Positions 26,354 to 35,188 of a DNA stretch of 64,000 nucleotides are shown in pieces. Position 1 is the first letter of the stretch. The number at the start of each line of letters is the position of its first letter. The notes under the pieces are model-generated. The model was given only the letters and a program-made list of their open reading frames with translations. It was not told the origin of the DNA and did not search any database. A program made the position numbers and the translations under genes. Source of the stretch: Streptomyces sp. NBC_00654 (GTDB lineage: Bacteria > Actinomycetota > Actinomycetes > Streptomycetales > Streptomycetaceae); assembly GCF_026341775.1 (NCBI RefSeq), contig NZ_JAPEOB010000001.1, positions 2,604,001 to 2,668,000 on the forward strand, in the 5' to 3' direction.

Positions 26354-26417
26354 CTCGGATCTCCGATACGAAAGGTGAGAGAGAAGAGGTACAGAGAAGA
26401 AGGGGGAGGGGCGGCGG

Positions 26418-26987
26418 TCAGCCGGCCGCCGCGGGCAGGCTCATCAGGTGGTCCACCAGGGCCAGCAGCACATCGCGTCCGAACGGCCGCTCGCGCACAT
26501 CACCGATCAGCAGCGGGACATGCGGGTCGAGGTCGAGCGCGGCCCGGATCTCCTCGGTGGTACGGGTGTTGTGACCGTGGAAGCAGTTGATCGCCACGAC
26601 GAACGGGATGTCCCGGCTCTCGAAGAAGTCGATCGAGGCGAAACTGGTGTCCAGACGCCGGGTGTCGGCGATCACGACACCGCCGAGCGCCCCGTTGACC
26701 AGGTCGTTCCACATGAACCAGAAGCGTTCCTGGCCGGGGGTCCCGAAGAGGTAGACCACCAGCTCCGGGCTGACCGTGATCCGCCCGAAGTCCAGGGCGA
26801 CGGTGGTGGTGTCCTTCTGGCCGACACCGGCCAGGTCGTCCACCCCGATGCTGGCCTTGGTCAGGTACTCCTCGGTGCGCAGGGGCGCGACCTCGCTGAC
26901 GGCGCCCACCAGGGTGGTCTTTCCGACACCGAAGCCGCCGGCTATGAGGATCTTGACGGCGCTGGGCGCGGTCTGAGGGGTTGTCAT
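26418..26987 (-). CDS. cvnD: Conservon GTPase CvnD, second copy
   Basis: Ras-like GTPase of 189 residues: P-loop GGFGVGKTT, switch motif FGTPGQE, and AINCFHG in place of NKxD. Without the long tail of the copy at 406-1152; the length is normal. It follows the DUF742 gene after six bases. Expected to be activated through the CvnA-B-C complex at the membrane. The two copies share motifs but differ in many positions, so they are not a recent duplication. Confidence 0.93.
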   Translation of the reverse strand: MTTPQTAPSAVKILIAGGFGVGKTTLVGAVSEVAPLRTEEYLTKASIGVDDLAGVGQKDTTTVALDFGRITVSPELVVYLFGTPGQERFWFMWNDLVNGALGGVVIADTRRLDTSFASIDFFESRDIPFVVAINCFHGHNTRTTEEIRAALDLDPHVPLLIGDVRERPFGRDVLLALVDHLMSLPAAAG

Positions 26988-26993
26988 CTTGGT

Positions 26994-27398
26994 TCAGAGT
27001 CTCCGGAGTCCGTCACGTACAGCGGCCAGCAGGCCCATCTGGGCCCCGCCGGACGCCCGTGCCACCGACAGCGGGGCACGGGCCAGCAGCAGGCCCTGGG
27101 AGACCAGATCCGCCAGCAGAATCTTGGTCACCGAGACCGGCAGATCGAGGTCGGCGGAGACCTCGGCGACCGCCGCCGGGCGGCGGCAGCGGTCCAGGAT
27201 CATGCGGTGCTCCGGCTGGAGCCTGCCCGCCCGCAGGGGAACACCGTGGACGTCCCGCGGGTCGTCCGCGGTCGTCAGCACGGTGATGAGGGTGAAGTCG
27301 TCGCGCTCGGGAGCGGTCCGGCCCCGGGTGATGGTGTACGGGCGGACCATGGTGCCCGCGCCGTCCTCCTCCGGCTCCTCGTCCCAGTAGGGCGTCAC
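26994..27398 (-). CDS. cvnC: DUF742 protein CvnC, second copy
   Basis: DUF742 protein of 134 residues. Family marks: MVRPYTITRGRT near the start, EHRMILDRCRRPAAVAEV, then LPVSVTKILLADLVSQGLL. GTG start at 27398 overlapping the cvnB stop (GTGA). An acidic N-terminal stretch precedes the domain. Acts in the cytoplasm as part of the conservon complex. Confidence 0.92.
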   Translation of the reverse strand: MTPYWDEEPEEDGAGTMVRPYTITRGRTAPERDDFTLITVLTTADDPRDVHGVPLRAGRLQPEHRMILDRCRRPAAVAEVSADLDLPVSVTKILLADLVSQGLLLARAPLSVARASGGAQMGLLAAVRDGLRRL

Positions 27399-27832
27399 AC
27401 CCGCTGCCCGTCCCCGGTACCGAAGGCGTCGAAGTCACCGCGCACCGGCGCGCTGAGCTTCTGGCCGACCTGCTGGACCAGGTTGTGCATGGCCAGGGAC
27501 ATCACCTCGGCGTCCACCTCCTGCGAGGCGACCACGGCCAGATGGGTGCCCTGGCCCGCCGTGATGATGAAAAGCCACAGGTCGGCCAGTTCGACGATGA
27601 CCTGGTGGACGGATCCACCGTTGAACAGCTGGCCGACACCCCGGGCAAGGCTCTGCTGGCCGGTGCAGATGGCGGCCAGCCGCTCGGCGTCGGCGCGGTC
27701 GATGGTGCGCGAATGGCTCACCACCAGCCCGTCGTCGGACAGCAGCACGGCGTTCAGCGTCTCGGCCACCGAGTCCACCAAACCGTCGAGCAGCCAGTCG
27801 AGATCCTGGAGGGTGGCCGTTGTGCGTGTCAT
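27395..27832 (-). CDS. cvnB: Roadblock/LC7 protein CvnB
   Basis: Roadblock/LC7 domain protein of 145 residues, related to MglB of the MglA/MglB system and so a likely regulator of the CvnD GTPase. It begins MTRTTATLQDLDWLLDGLV, then VLLSDDGLVVSHS and GGSVHQVIVELADLWLFI. ATGA overlap with the end of cvnA. Normal length. Confidence 0.93.
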   Translation of the reverse strand: MTRTTATLQDLDWLLDGLVDSVAETLNAVLLSDDGLVVSHSRTIDRADAERLAAICTGQQSLARGVGQLFNGGSVHQVIVELADLWLFIITAGQGTHLAVVASQEVDAEVMSLAMHNLVQQVGQKLSAPVRGDFDAFGTGDGQRV

Positions 27833-30800
27833 GACCGTTCTTCTCTCGTGGGGAGGGGGGCTGAGGGTGGTTCGGGCCGTGCCTGCGGTTCCTCGGCCGC
27901 GCGTGCCGCGCGCGACCTCCGCTGGAACGCCCCGATCGCGGCACCGGCCCGGCGGGGGGCCGGCCGGAGCAGCGGGTTCTCGTCCCAGCTCGGGGGCCTG
28001 GGGACGGCGGGCCGGGCGGCCGGGTCGATCCGGAGCTCGTCCACCAGACTGGCCTGGCGGACCCGGCGCGGGAGCGGGGGCTCCCCACCGGACTCCGCGG
28101 GCGCCGGTGCCGGGGGGAGGGCCGGGTGTTCGGACACCGTTCCGGGCCGCGGGGTGACGGGACCGCTCTCCGTGTACGGCTCGGGCAGCGACGGCTCGGA
28201 GTACGACGGCTCCGGGAACGCGGGCTCCGCGTACGCGGGCTCCGTGTACGACGGCTCCGGGAACGACGGCTCCGACGCCGGGTACGGGTCCTCCGCGGAC
28301 GCGTACGGGTGGCCCGGCACCGGGTACTGCCCCGCGGCCGTCATGTACGGCTGCTCCTGCGCCGCGTACGGGTCCTCGGCCGGGGCGTAGCCGTTCGGCT
28401 CCCCGGCGTACGGGCTCTCGGGCGGCGGGTAGCCGGACCCGGACCCGGCACCGGACCCGGCGGCCGGGTAGGAGGACCCGGTGGCGTACGGCTGCCCGGC
28501 CGGACCGTAGGACTGCTCGGGCGACACGTACGGCTGGTCGGACGGGGCGTACGTCTCCTCGGGCGACGTGTACGGCTGCTCCGGCACGGAGTACGTGCCC
28601 TCGGCACCGCCGTACGACTGCGGGCCGGCCTCGTACGGGTTCTGCGCGGCGGTGTACGGCTGCCCGGGGACGGCGAACAGACCTGGCTGCGCGGGCTGCG
28701 CGGGCTGCGCGGACCGGCCCGGCAGGTCCGGCAGGCCGGCCGGGTCCTGCTGTCCGGAGCGGTCCTGCTGTCCGGAGGGGGCCGGGCGTTCGGCGCGGGC
28801 GGCGGCGTGGTCGACCAGGGCGGTGACCCCGGCCATCGCCCTGCCCTGAACCCGGGTGGGCAGGGCGCCGGGAGCGGCGGCGGGCGCCGCCGACCGGTCC
28901 TGCGGGGAGGGGGTCCCGGCGGCCGACGGCACAGCCACGGGTCCGGCGGACGGGTCGGGGACCGTCAGCTCGTCGGGGACCAGGACGACGACCCGCGTAC
29001 CGCCGAAGGCGGACGGCCGGAACTCGACCCGCAGACCGTGCTGGTCCGCGAGGCGGGCGATCACATAGAGACCGAGCCGGATGTCGTCGGCGTGTGCGAG
29101 GACGTCCATCCGGGGCGGCCGGCTCATCAGCTCATTGGCCTCGGCCAGTTGGTTCTCGTCCATCCCGAGACCGCGGTCCTCGACCTCGATGGCCAGACCC
29201 CGGCTCACCTTGGCGGCCCGGACCTCGACCGGGCTCGGCGGCCGGGAGAAGGTCAGCGCGTTCTCGATCAGCTCGGCCAGCACATGGGAGACCGGACCGA
29301 TGGCCCGTTCGGCCAGCCACGGGGCGCCGTCGAGATCCAGCACCACACGGCGGTAGTCCTGCACCTCGCCCTGCGCCGAACGCATGACGTCCAACAGCGG
29401 TACGGGCTTGCGCCAGCGCCGGTGCGGGGAGCCGCCGGCGAGGATCACGAGGTTCTCCTCGTACCGCCGCAGGCGCGCGGTCAGATGGTCCAGGTCGAAG
29501 AGCCCGTCCAGTACCTCCGGGTCCTCGTGCTTGCGCTCCAGCTCGTCCAGCTTCTTCAGCTGCTGGCCGATCAGCTGCTGGGTGCGGCGGGCGATGCGCT
29601 GGAGCAGCCGCTCGAAGCCGCGGTGCTGGTCGGCCTGTTTGACGGCGGCGTTCAGGGCGCTGGTGCGCGCCAGGTTGAGCGCGTCGCCGAGCTGGGTGAG
29701 TTCATCGGCCCTGCCGTCGGCGTTCTCCGGCTCGATCGCGCGCGCCTCGGCCTCGACATCGATCTTCTCGCCCTGGCCGAGCCGTTCGACGACATCGGGG
29801 AGCGTCTTCTCCAGCTCCTCGGCCCGCTCCTGGAGGCGGCCGATCCGACGGCGCAGGTTACGGGTGAGGCGCCAGGTGGTCACGATGACCGCGATCACGG
29901 CGGCCAGACCGATCACGGTGGTGAGCGCCATCTTGAGGAGCAGGGACATCACGGTGCCCTTGCCCTCCTCGACGACCAGCGCGGTGCGGTGCTCCAGCAG
30001 GTCCACCAGCTGGGGGGTGAGGCCGTCCATCGCCCCGCGCCAGGTCTTCTGCTCCGCGCCGAGGGCCACCATGCCCGCGTCGTCGGGTGAGGCGGGCCGC
30101 AGGACCTGCTCCTCGATCGCCGTCTTGGCCTTCCACGCCTCGCCGTCGGTGATCTCCCGCCACATCGCCCGCTCTTCGTCGGGGAGGTAGGGCACGACCT
30201 TGGTGCCGTACTGGAAGGACTGGCCGGACACCTCCTGGCGCAGCTGCTGGAGGTCCTCGACGCTCAGCTTCCCCTTGGGCCAGCCGCGGGCCAGGATCGC
30301 GTCCGAACGGGAGATCATCTCCTTGGTCCAGAACAGGTCGACCAGCGGCTGTGACAGCGTGGTCACCCGGCCGTTGTCCACATGACTGAGGGCGGAGAAG
30401 AGCTTGAGGTCCACAGCGATCAGATCGGTGTAGTAGTCGTACACCACCGTCTGCTGCTTGTTGTCGCCCTGGTCGACCAGGGTCCGCTGGGCGGGGAGCT
30501 GGTTGATCTCCTCGCGGGCCTTGGCGACGGCGTCCCGGACCTCGGCGGGAGCATCGTCCGTGGACACGTCGGAGAAGGACCGGAAGGTGTCGATCGCGTC
30601 GTCGGTGAGCTTGCGCTGACGCTCCAGCGCGTCGGTGGAACCTCCGGGGCGGGCGAGAGCCTCGGCGCTGAGCCGCCGCTCCTCCTGCAGGTTGTAATAC
30701 ACGATATTGGACGGCTGGCCGGCCTTCTCGGCCAACTGTCCCTGGGCTGCCTGGCGTTGAAAGTCGAGCAGTGTCTGCCCACTGGTGACGGCCCAGAGGG

Positions 30801-30930
30801 CGGCCAGTGCGACACCGGGGACGATGGCCAGTACGAGCAGGGCTGTCCGCAGCGACATGGTGGTCGAGTCGGTCCGCCGAGACGCGCGCGTGCGCAGGGC
30901 TAGCTCCTTGACGATGGGTACCAGCCTCAC
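27829..30930 (-). CDS. cvnA: Nitrate/nitrite-sensor-like histidine kinase CvnA
   Basis: Membrane sensor of 1033 residues. A TM segment (TALLVLAIVPGVALAALWAV, about residues 28-47) is followed by a NIT-type extracellular sensor domain, a second TM (LLLKMALTTVIGLAAVIAVIVTTW, near 330-355), a HAMP/coiled-coil linker and a HATPase domain with ELIENALTFS (N box), VEDRGLGMDE (G1) and RLGLYVIARLADQHG (G2). The last third, about 250 residues beyond the kinase core, is low complexity, rich in repeated P-Y and E-P-x-Y units. GTG start at 30930; an internal ATG 24 codons later is possible. Heads the cvnA-B-C-D operon. Confidence 0.92.
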   Translation of the reverse strand: MRLVPIVKELALRTRASRRTDSTTMSLRTALLVLAIVPGVALAALWAVTSGQTLLDFQRQAAQGQLAEKAGQPSNIVYYNLQEERRLSAEALARPGGSTDALERQRKLTDDAIDTFRSFSDVSTDDAPAEVRDAVAKAREEINQLPAQRTLVDQGDNKQQTVVYDYYTDLIAVDLKLFSALSHVDNGRVTTLSQPLVDLFWTKEMISRSDAILARGWPKGKLSVEDLQQLRQEVSGQSFQYGTKVVPYLPDEERAMWREITDGEAWKAKTAIEEQVLRPASPDDAGMVALGAEQKTWRGAMDGLTPQLVDLLEHRTALVVEEGKGTVMSLLLKMALTTVIGLAAVIAVIVTTWRLTRNLRRRIGRLQERAEELEKTLPDVVERLGQGEKIDVEAEARAIEPENADGRADELTQLGDALNLARTSALNAAVKQADQHRGFERLLQRIARRTQQLIGQQLKKLDELERKHEDPEVLDGLFDLDHLTARLRRYEENLVILAGGSPHRRWRKPVPLLDVMRSAQGEVQDYRRVVLDLDGAPWLAERAIGPVSHVLAELIENALTFSRPPSPVEVRAAKVSRGLAIEVEDRGLGMDENQLAEANELMSRPPRMDVLAHADDIRLGLYVIARLADQHGLRVEFRPSAFGGTRVVVLVPDELTVPDPSAGPVAVPSAAGTPSPQDRSAAPAAAPGALPTRVQGRAMAGVTALVDHAAARAERPAPSGQQDRSGQQDPAGLPDLPGRSAQPAQPAQPGLFAVPGQPYTAAQNPYEAGPQSYGGAEGTYSVPEQPYTSPEETYAPSDQPYVSPEQSYGPAGQPYATGSSYPAAGSGAGSGSGYPPPESPYAGEPNGYAPAEDPYAAQEQPYMTAAGQYPVPGHPYASAEDPYPASEPSFPEPSYTEPAYAEPAFPEPSYSEPSLPEPYTESGPVTPRPGTVSEHPALPPAPAPAESGGEPPLPRRVRQASLVDELRIDPAARPAVPRPPSWDENPLLRPAPRRAGAAIGAFQRRSRAARAAEEPQARPEPPSAPLPTREERS

Positions 30931-31124
30931 GACTGGTCAAATCTGTTGAGAACTTCGACACATAGATATTAGTCACACTGCAAAAAAGAAGAGAAAGCGG
31001 CCTCACACGGACAACACGGCGCGCCCACGTCTTCGCCATGAATCCCGTGCCGGCGGGGCCGGCCGGGGGTACGGCCCGTACCGCTCGGGTAGCGGGCCGG
31101 CCCGCCCGGGGTGAGGGTGGAACC

Positions 31125-31556
31125 GTGACCAGTGAACCGCCCCCGCACCCCGCCGCCAGGTCGTACGACGGCGAGGGCATCACCGTGAGCTACGACGCCC
31201 ACCGCTGTCTGCACGCCGCCGAATGCGTGCACGGGCTGCCCTCCGTGTTCGAGGTCGGGCGCAAGCCGTGGATCATGCCGGCCAACGCCTCCGCCGACGA
31301 GGTGGCCGACGTCATCCACCGCTGCCCGAGCGGAGCCCTCCAGTACCACCGCACCGACGGCCTGCCCGACGAGGTCCCCGATGTGCCCACGCATGTCTCC
31401 CTGCGCGCCGACGGCGTACTCCATCTGCGCGGGGATCTGCTGGTGGACACCCTCGACGGCCCCCGGCGCGAGACCCGGGTGATGCTGTGCGGCTGCGGGC
31501 GCACGGGGAACGCGCCGTACTGCGACCACAGCGGGACGTGCGCCGACCACGTCTGA
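31125..31556 (+). CDS. 4Fe-4S mono-cluster and CDGSH iron-sulfur fusion
   Basis: Protein of 143 residues with two iron-sulfur parts. Residues about 15-75 resemble the divergent 4Fe-4S domain (Fer4_19): DAHRCLHAAECVHGLPSVF and the later HRCPSGALQY. Residues about 95-143 are a CDGSH domain with CGCGRTGNAPYCDHSG. The GTG at 31125 is preferred; the ATG at 31038 adds an unconserved Arg/Ala leader. It probably moves electrons or clusters in the cytoplasm; partner unknown. It lies between conservon 2 and the mrp operon. Confidence 0.82.
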   Translation: MTSEPPPHPAARSYDGEGITVSYDAHRCLHAAECVHGLPSVFEVGRKPWIMPANASADEVADVIHRCPSGALQYHRTDGLPDEVPDVPTHVSLRADGVLHLRGDLLVDTLDGPRRETRVMLCGCGRTGNAPYCDHSGTCADHV

Positions 31557-31560
31557 CCGT

Positions 31561-31615
31561 GTCCGGCCGGAGCTGATCCCGTCCGGCCTTGTCCGGCCGA
31601 AGCGCCGTACGGCGC
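31561..31615. terminator. GTCCGGCC repeats and GCGCCGTACGGCGC hairpin
   Basis: Three GTCCGGCC units (31561, 31581, 31591) are followed by the perfect palindrome GCGCCGTACGGCGC (31602-31615), soon after the CDGSH gene stop. Likely ends that transcript. The AT-rich stretch after it (31640-31670) is the probable mrp promoter region; no boxes are certain. Confidence 0.5.
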
Positions 31616-31682
31616 GCCGTACGGGTGAACGGTCCCGGGGGATATATCTGTATTTAGTGCTTCTTCTTCCGGACGCCCCACC

Positions 31683-34586
31683 GTGACCGCGCTCATCGTC
31701 TGTCATTTCCTGCTGGCGGCCTGCGCGGGCCCTCTGGTGCACCGGTTCGGCAGCCGGGCCTTCGTGGTCCTCGCCCTGCCCCCCGCCGCCGCCACCGTCT
31801 GGGCGGCCACCCAGTGGGACACGGCGGCCTCCGGGCGGGCGGTCACCTCGTCCTGGCAGTGGATCCCGCAGTACGACGTCTCCGTCGCCCTGCGCCTGGA
31901 CGCCCTGGCCGAGCTGATGGTGGTGCTCGCCGCCGGGGTCGGCACCCTCGTACTGCTCTACTGCGCCTCCTACTTCGCCGACGACACCCCGCAACTGGCC
32001 AGGTTCGCCGGAAATCTGCTCGCCTTCGCGGGCGCGATGCTCGCCCTCGTCCTCGCCGACGACCTGATCTCGCTCTATGTGTTCTGGGAACTGACCACGG
32101 TCTTCTCCTACCTGCTGATCGGCCACGGCAGCGAACGCAAACAGAACCGCCGCTCCGCCCTCCAGGCACTGACCGTGACCACGTTCGGCGGGCTCGCGAT
32201 GTTCGTCGGCTTCCTGATCCTCGGTCAGGCCGCGGGCACCTACCGCATCTCCGCCATCGTCGGCGACCCGCCCGCGGCGACCCTCGCCGTGTCGGTGGCC
32301 GTCGTCCTGGTCCTGGTCGGGGCGCTGTCGAAGTCCGCGCTCTGGCCGTTCTCCATGTGGCTGCCGAACGCCATGGCCGCACCGACCCCCGTCAGCGCCT
32401 ATCTGCACGCCGCGGCGATGGTCAAGGCCGGTGTCTACCTGGTGGCACGGCTCGCCCCCGCCTTCGCCGACATCCCCGTCTGGCGCCCGGTCGTCCTGGT
32501 GCTCGGCGCCGCGACCATGCTGCTCGGCGGCTGGCGCGCGCTGCGCCTGAACGACCTGAAGCTCGTCCTCGCCTACGGAACCGTCAGCCAGCTCGGCTTC
32601 CTCACCCTGCTCGCCGGGGTGGGCGACCGGGACGCCGCGCTCGCCGCCGCCGTCATGATCTTCGCCCACGCGCTCTTCAAGGCCCCGCTGTTCCTCGTCA
32701 CCGGCATCGTCGACCACGCGGCCGGCACCCGCGACCTGCGCCAACTCTCCGGGGTCGGCCGGGCGCTGCCGCATGTCGCCGTCGTCGCCGTGCTCGCCGC
32801 GGCGTCCATGGCCGCCCTGCCGCCGCTGCTCGGGTTCGCCGCCAAGGAGGCCGCCTTCGAGGCGCTGCTGCACGGGGACACCGCCGACCGGTGGGCGCTC
32901 GCCGCCGTCGTCGCGGGCTCGGCGGTGACCACCGCGTACACCGTGCGGTTCGTCTGGGGCGCCTTCGCCCGGAAGCCCGGCCTCACGGACACCCCCGTCC
33001 ACCGCGTCGGCTGGGCCTTCCTCGCCCCGCCCGCCCTGCTCGCCGTCTGCGGGCTGGTCCTGGGTCCCGGTGTCGGCTGGACCGACCGGCTGTTCAGCGC
33101 GTACGCCGACGTGTTCCCCGCCCCCGCGCACCCGTACCACCTCTCCCTCTGGCACGGTGCGGGCACGGCCCTGCTCCTGTCGGCGCTGGCCTGGGCGGGC
33201 GGTGCCCTGCTCTTCGCCGGGCGCGCCCCCGTCACCCGCCTCTCCCGCCGTATCGCCTGGCCCAAGGCCGACAGCGTCTTCGGCCATCTGCTGCTGGGGC
33301 TGGAACGCCTGGCCCTCCAGGTCACCGGCTTCGTCCAGCGGGGTTCGCTCTCCGTCTACCTCGCCACCACGCTCCTGGTGATGCTCGCCGGGCAGCTCGC
33401 GGTGCTCATCACCGACCGCCCCTGGAACGGGGCCGAGGCACCCCGGCTCTGGGACACCCCGCTCCAGGGCGCCGTCGCCGTACAGACCTGCGCCGCGGCC
33501 CTCTGCTGTCTGACCGTGAGCCGCCGGATGAAGGCCGTCGTGCTGGCGGGCCTGACCGGATACGGGGCGGCGCTGCTCTTCGTCGTCCAGGGCGCCCCGG
33601 ACCTGGCGCTCACTCAGTTCTGCGTCGAGACCGTGTCGATGATCGTGTTCGTGCTGGTGCTGCGCCGGATGCCGGTGCACTTCCAGGAGTCCGTGAGCAG
33701 CTGGCGGCGCGCCGCCCGCGTCCCGGTGGCCCTGGGCGCCGCGGCCACCATCGGCGTGGCGGTGTGGGTCGCCGCCGCCGCGCGCATCGCCGCACCGGCC
33801 GGTGCGGCGATGGTCGAGGAGGTCGCCCACCACGGGCTCAAGGACGTCGTCGCCACGATCCTCGTCGATCTGCGGTCCTGGGACACGCTGGGGGAGTCCG
33901 CGGTACTCGCCGCCGCGGCCATCGGCGTGACGAGCCTGATCTATCTGCACCGCCGCAGCGAAGGCCCCATGGGCCCGGAGGAGTTGCGCGGCCGGACCGC
34001 CTGGTCGCTCTCGGCGAGCTCGCTGAGCGGACTGTCGCGGGGACTGGAGACGGCCCCCGAGCGAAGCTGGCTGGCGGCCGGCGAGACGCTCGCCCCCGAG
34101 CACCGCTCCGTCGTCTTCGAGGTGGTGGCCCGGCTGCTGTTCCACCCGATCCTGGTGCTCTCCGTGTACCTGCTGTTCTGCGCCGAGAACATGCCGGGCG
34201 GCGGATTCGTCGCCGGACTCGTCGCCGGGCTCGCCCTCATCACCCGCTATCTGGCCGGCGGCCGCTTCGAACTGGCCCAGGCGGCACCCCTGCAGCCCGG
34301 ACTCTTCACCGGGCTCGGACTCTTCGTGTCCACCGGGGTCGCGTTGGTCGGCCTCGTCGACGGCACCGTGCTGCACGCCTGGACGTACAGGGGCCATCTG
34401 CCGGTGTTCGGCGACTACCACCTCGGGACGGCCGTGCTCTTCGACTTCGGGGTCTATCTGCTGGTCCTCGGCGTCGTGCTGGACATCGTGCGGGCCCTCG
34501 GTGCCAAGATCGACCGGCAGATCGAACGGGCGGCGGGTGTCCTCGCCCCGGCCGGCGGCCCCGAAGCGGGAGGCGGCCCCCGATGA
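31683..34586 (+). CDS. mrpA: Na+/H+ antiporter subunit MrpA (MrpA-MrpB fusion)
   Basis: Largest subunit of the Mrp/Mnh cation-proton antiporter, 967 residues with some 20 membrane spans. The complex-I-like proton channel is seen in ALSKSALWPFSMWLPNAM and APTPVSAYLHAAAMVKAGVY. The C-terminal 150 residues are an MrpB domain (ENMPGGGFVAGLVAGLALI), so no separate mrpB exists, as is usual in actinobacteria. GTG start; the 3' end overlaps mrpC (ATGA). The operon supports Na+ export and pH homeostasis. Confidence 0.95.
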   Translation: MTALIVCHFLLAACAGPLVHRFGSRAFVVLALPPAAATVWAATQWDTAASGRAVTSSWQWIPQYDVSVALRLDALAELMVVLAAGVGTLVLLYCASYFADDTPQLARFAGNLLAFAGAMLALVLADDLISLYVFWELTTVFSYLLIGHGSERKQNRRSALQALTVTTFGGLAMFVGFLILGQAAGTYRISAIVGDPPAATLAVSVAVVLVLVGALSKSALWPFSMWLPNAMAAPTPVSAYLHAAAMVKAGVYLVARLAPAFADIPVWRPVVLVLGAATMLLGGWRALRLNDLKLVLAYGTVSQLGFLTLLAGVGDRDAALAAAVMIFAHALFKAPLFLVTGIVDHAAGTRDLRQLSGVGRALPHVAVVAVLAAASMAALPPLLGFAAKEAAFEALLHGDTADRWALAAVVAGSAVTTAYTVRFVWGAFARKPGLTDTPVHRVGWAFLAPPALLAVCGLVLGPGVGWTDRLFSAYADVFPAPAHPYHLSLWHGAGTALLLSALAWAGGALLFAGRAPVTRLSRRIAWPKADSVFGHLLLGLERLALQVTGFVQRGSLSVYLATTLLVMLAGQLAVLITDRPWNGAEAPRLWDTPLQGAVAVQTCAAALCCLTVSRRMKAVVLAGLTGYGAALLFVVQGAPDLALTQFCVETVSMIVFVLVLRRMPVHFQESVSSWRRAARVPVALGAAATIGVAVWVAAAARIAAPAGAAMVEEVAHHGLKDVVATILVDLRSWDTLGESAVLAAAAIGVTSLIYLHRRSEGPMGPEELRGRTAWSLSASSLSGLSRGLETAPERSWLAAGETLAPEHRSVVFEVVARLLFHPILVLSVYLLFCAENMPGGGFVAGLVAGLALITRYLAGGRFELAQAAPLQPGLFTGLGLFVSTGVALVGLVDGTVLHAWTYRGHLPVFGDYHLGTAVLFDFGVYLLVLGVVLDIVRALGAKIDRQIERAAGVLAPAGGPEAGGGPR

Positions 34587-35188
34587 CCGTCAGCGCCTCG
34601 CTCCTCGCCACCGCCGTGGTGCTCTGCGCGGTCGGCGGCATCCTCATGCTCACCCGGCCGCTGACCCGCATCCTGCTCGGCGCCGTCATCGCGGGCAACG
34701 GCATCAACCTGCTCGTCCTGTCCGCGACCGGCTCGGCCGGTGCGGCTCCGCTGCTCTACGGCGTACCGCTGCGCCAGGTCACCGACCCACTGCCGCAGGC
34801 CATCGCGCTCACCGCCATCGTCATCACCCTGGCCACCACCGCGTTCCTCCTCGCCATGGCCTACCGGGGCCACCAGCTCACCGGCAGCGACGAGGTGCAC
34901 GACGACCTGGAGGACCGGCGCATCGTGCTGCGCGCCGAGGTGATGGGGGAGCGGGCCCAACTGCGGGAGGAATACCGCTCCGGGGCCGAACCCACCCGCG
35001 AGGAACGTGACCGCTACCTGGAGGAACGCCGCCGCCTGCGCGCCCGGCTGCGCGCCGACCGCGCCCTCCAGGCCCGCGGCCGCGACGCGTCGGGCGATCT
35101 GTGGCACGACGTCCTGGGCGCGGACCCGGAGGACTACGCGCGCGAGGAGAACCCCGGCGTGCGCGACGACCGAGGAGTGACCGGATGA
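34583..35188 (+). CDS. mrpC: Antiporter subunit MrpC with charged tail
   Basis: NuoK-like subunit of 201 residues. The first 105 form three membrane helices with GNGINLLVL and DPLPQAIALTAIVI. The remaining 95 residues are a strongly charged, Arg/Glu-rich helical tail (EERDRYLEERRRLRARLRAD) not found in shorter MrpC proteins; it is probably cytoplasmic. Overlaps both neighbours by four bases. Confidence 0.92.
   Translation: MTVSASLLATAVVLCAVGGILMLTRPLTRILLGAVIAGNGINLLVLSATGSAGAAPLLYGVPLRQVTDPLPQAIALTAIVITLATTAFLLAMAYRGHQLTGSDEVHDDLEDRRIVLRAEVMGERAQLREEYRSGAEPTREERDRYLEERRRLRARLRADRALQARGRDASGDLWHDVLGADPEDYAREENPGVRDDRGVTG

Noticed and set aside
31640..31670. Sigma-B-type promoter for mrp
   Set aside because: The region is AT-rich, but neither a GGGTAT-type -10 nor a matching -35 could be placed with suitable spacing.
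30969..34421. An 1150-residue minus-strand frame opposite mrpA
   Set aside because: Low-complexity Gly/Arg/Asp product mirroring membrane helices of MrpA; no start signal and no domain.
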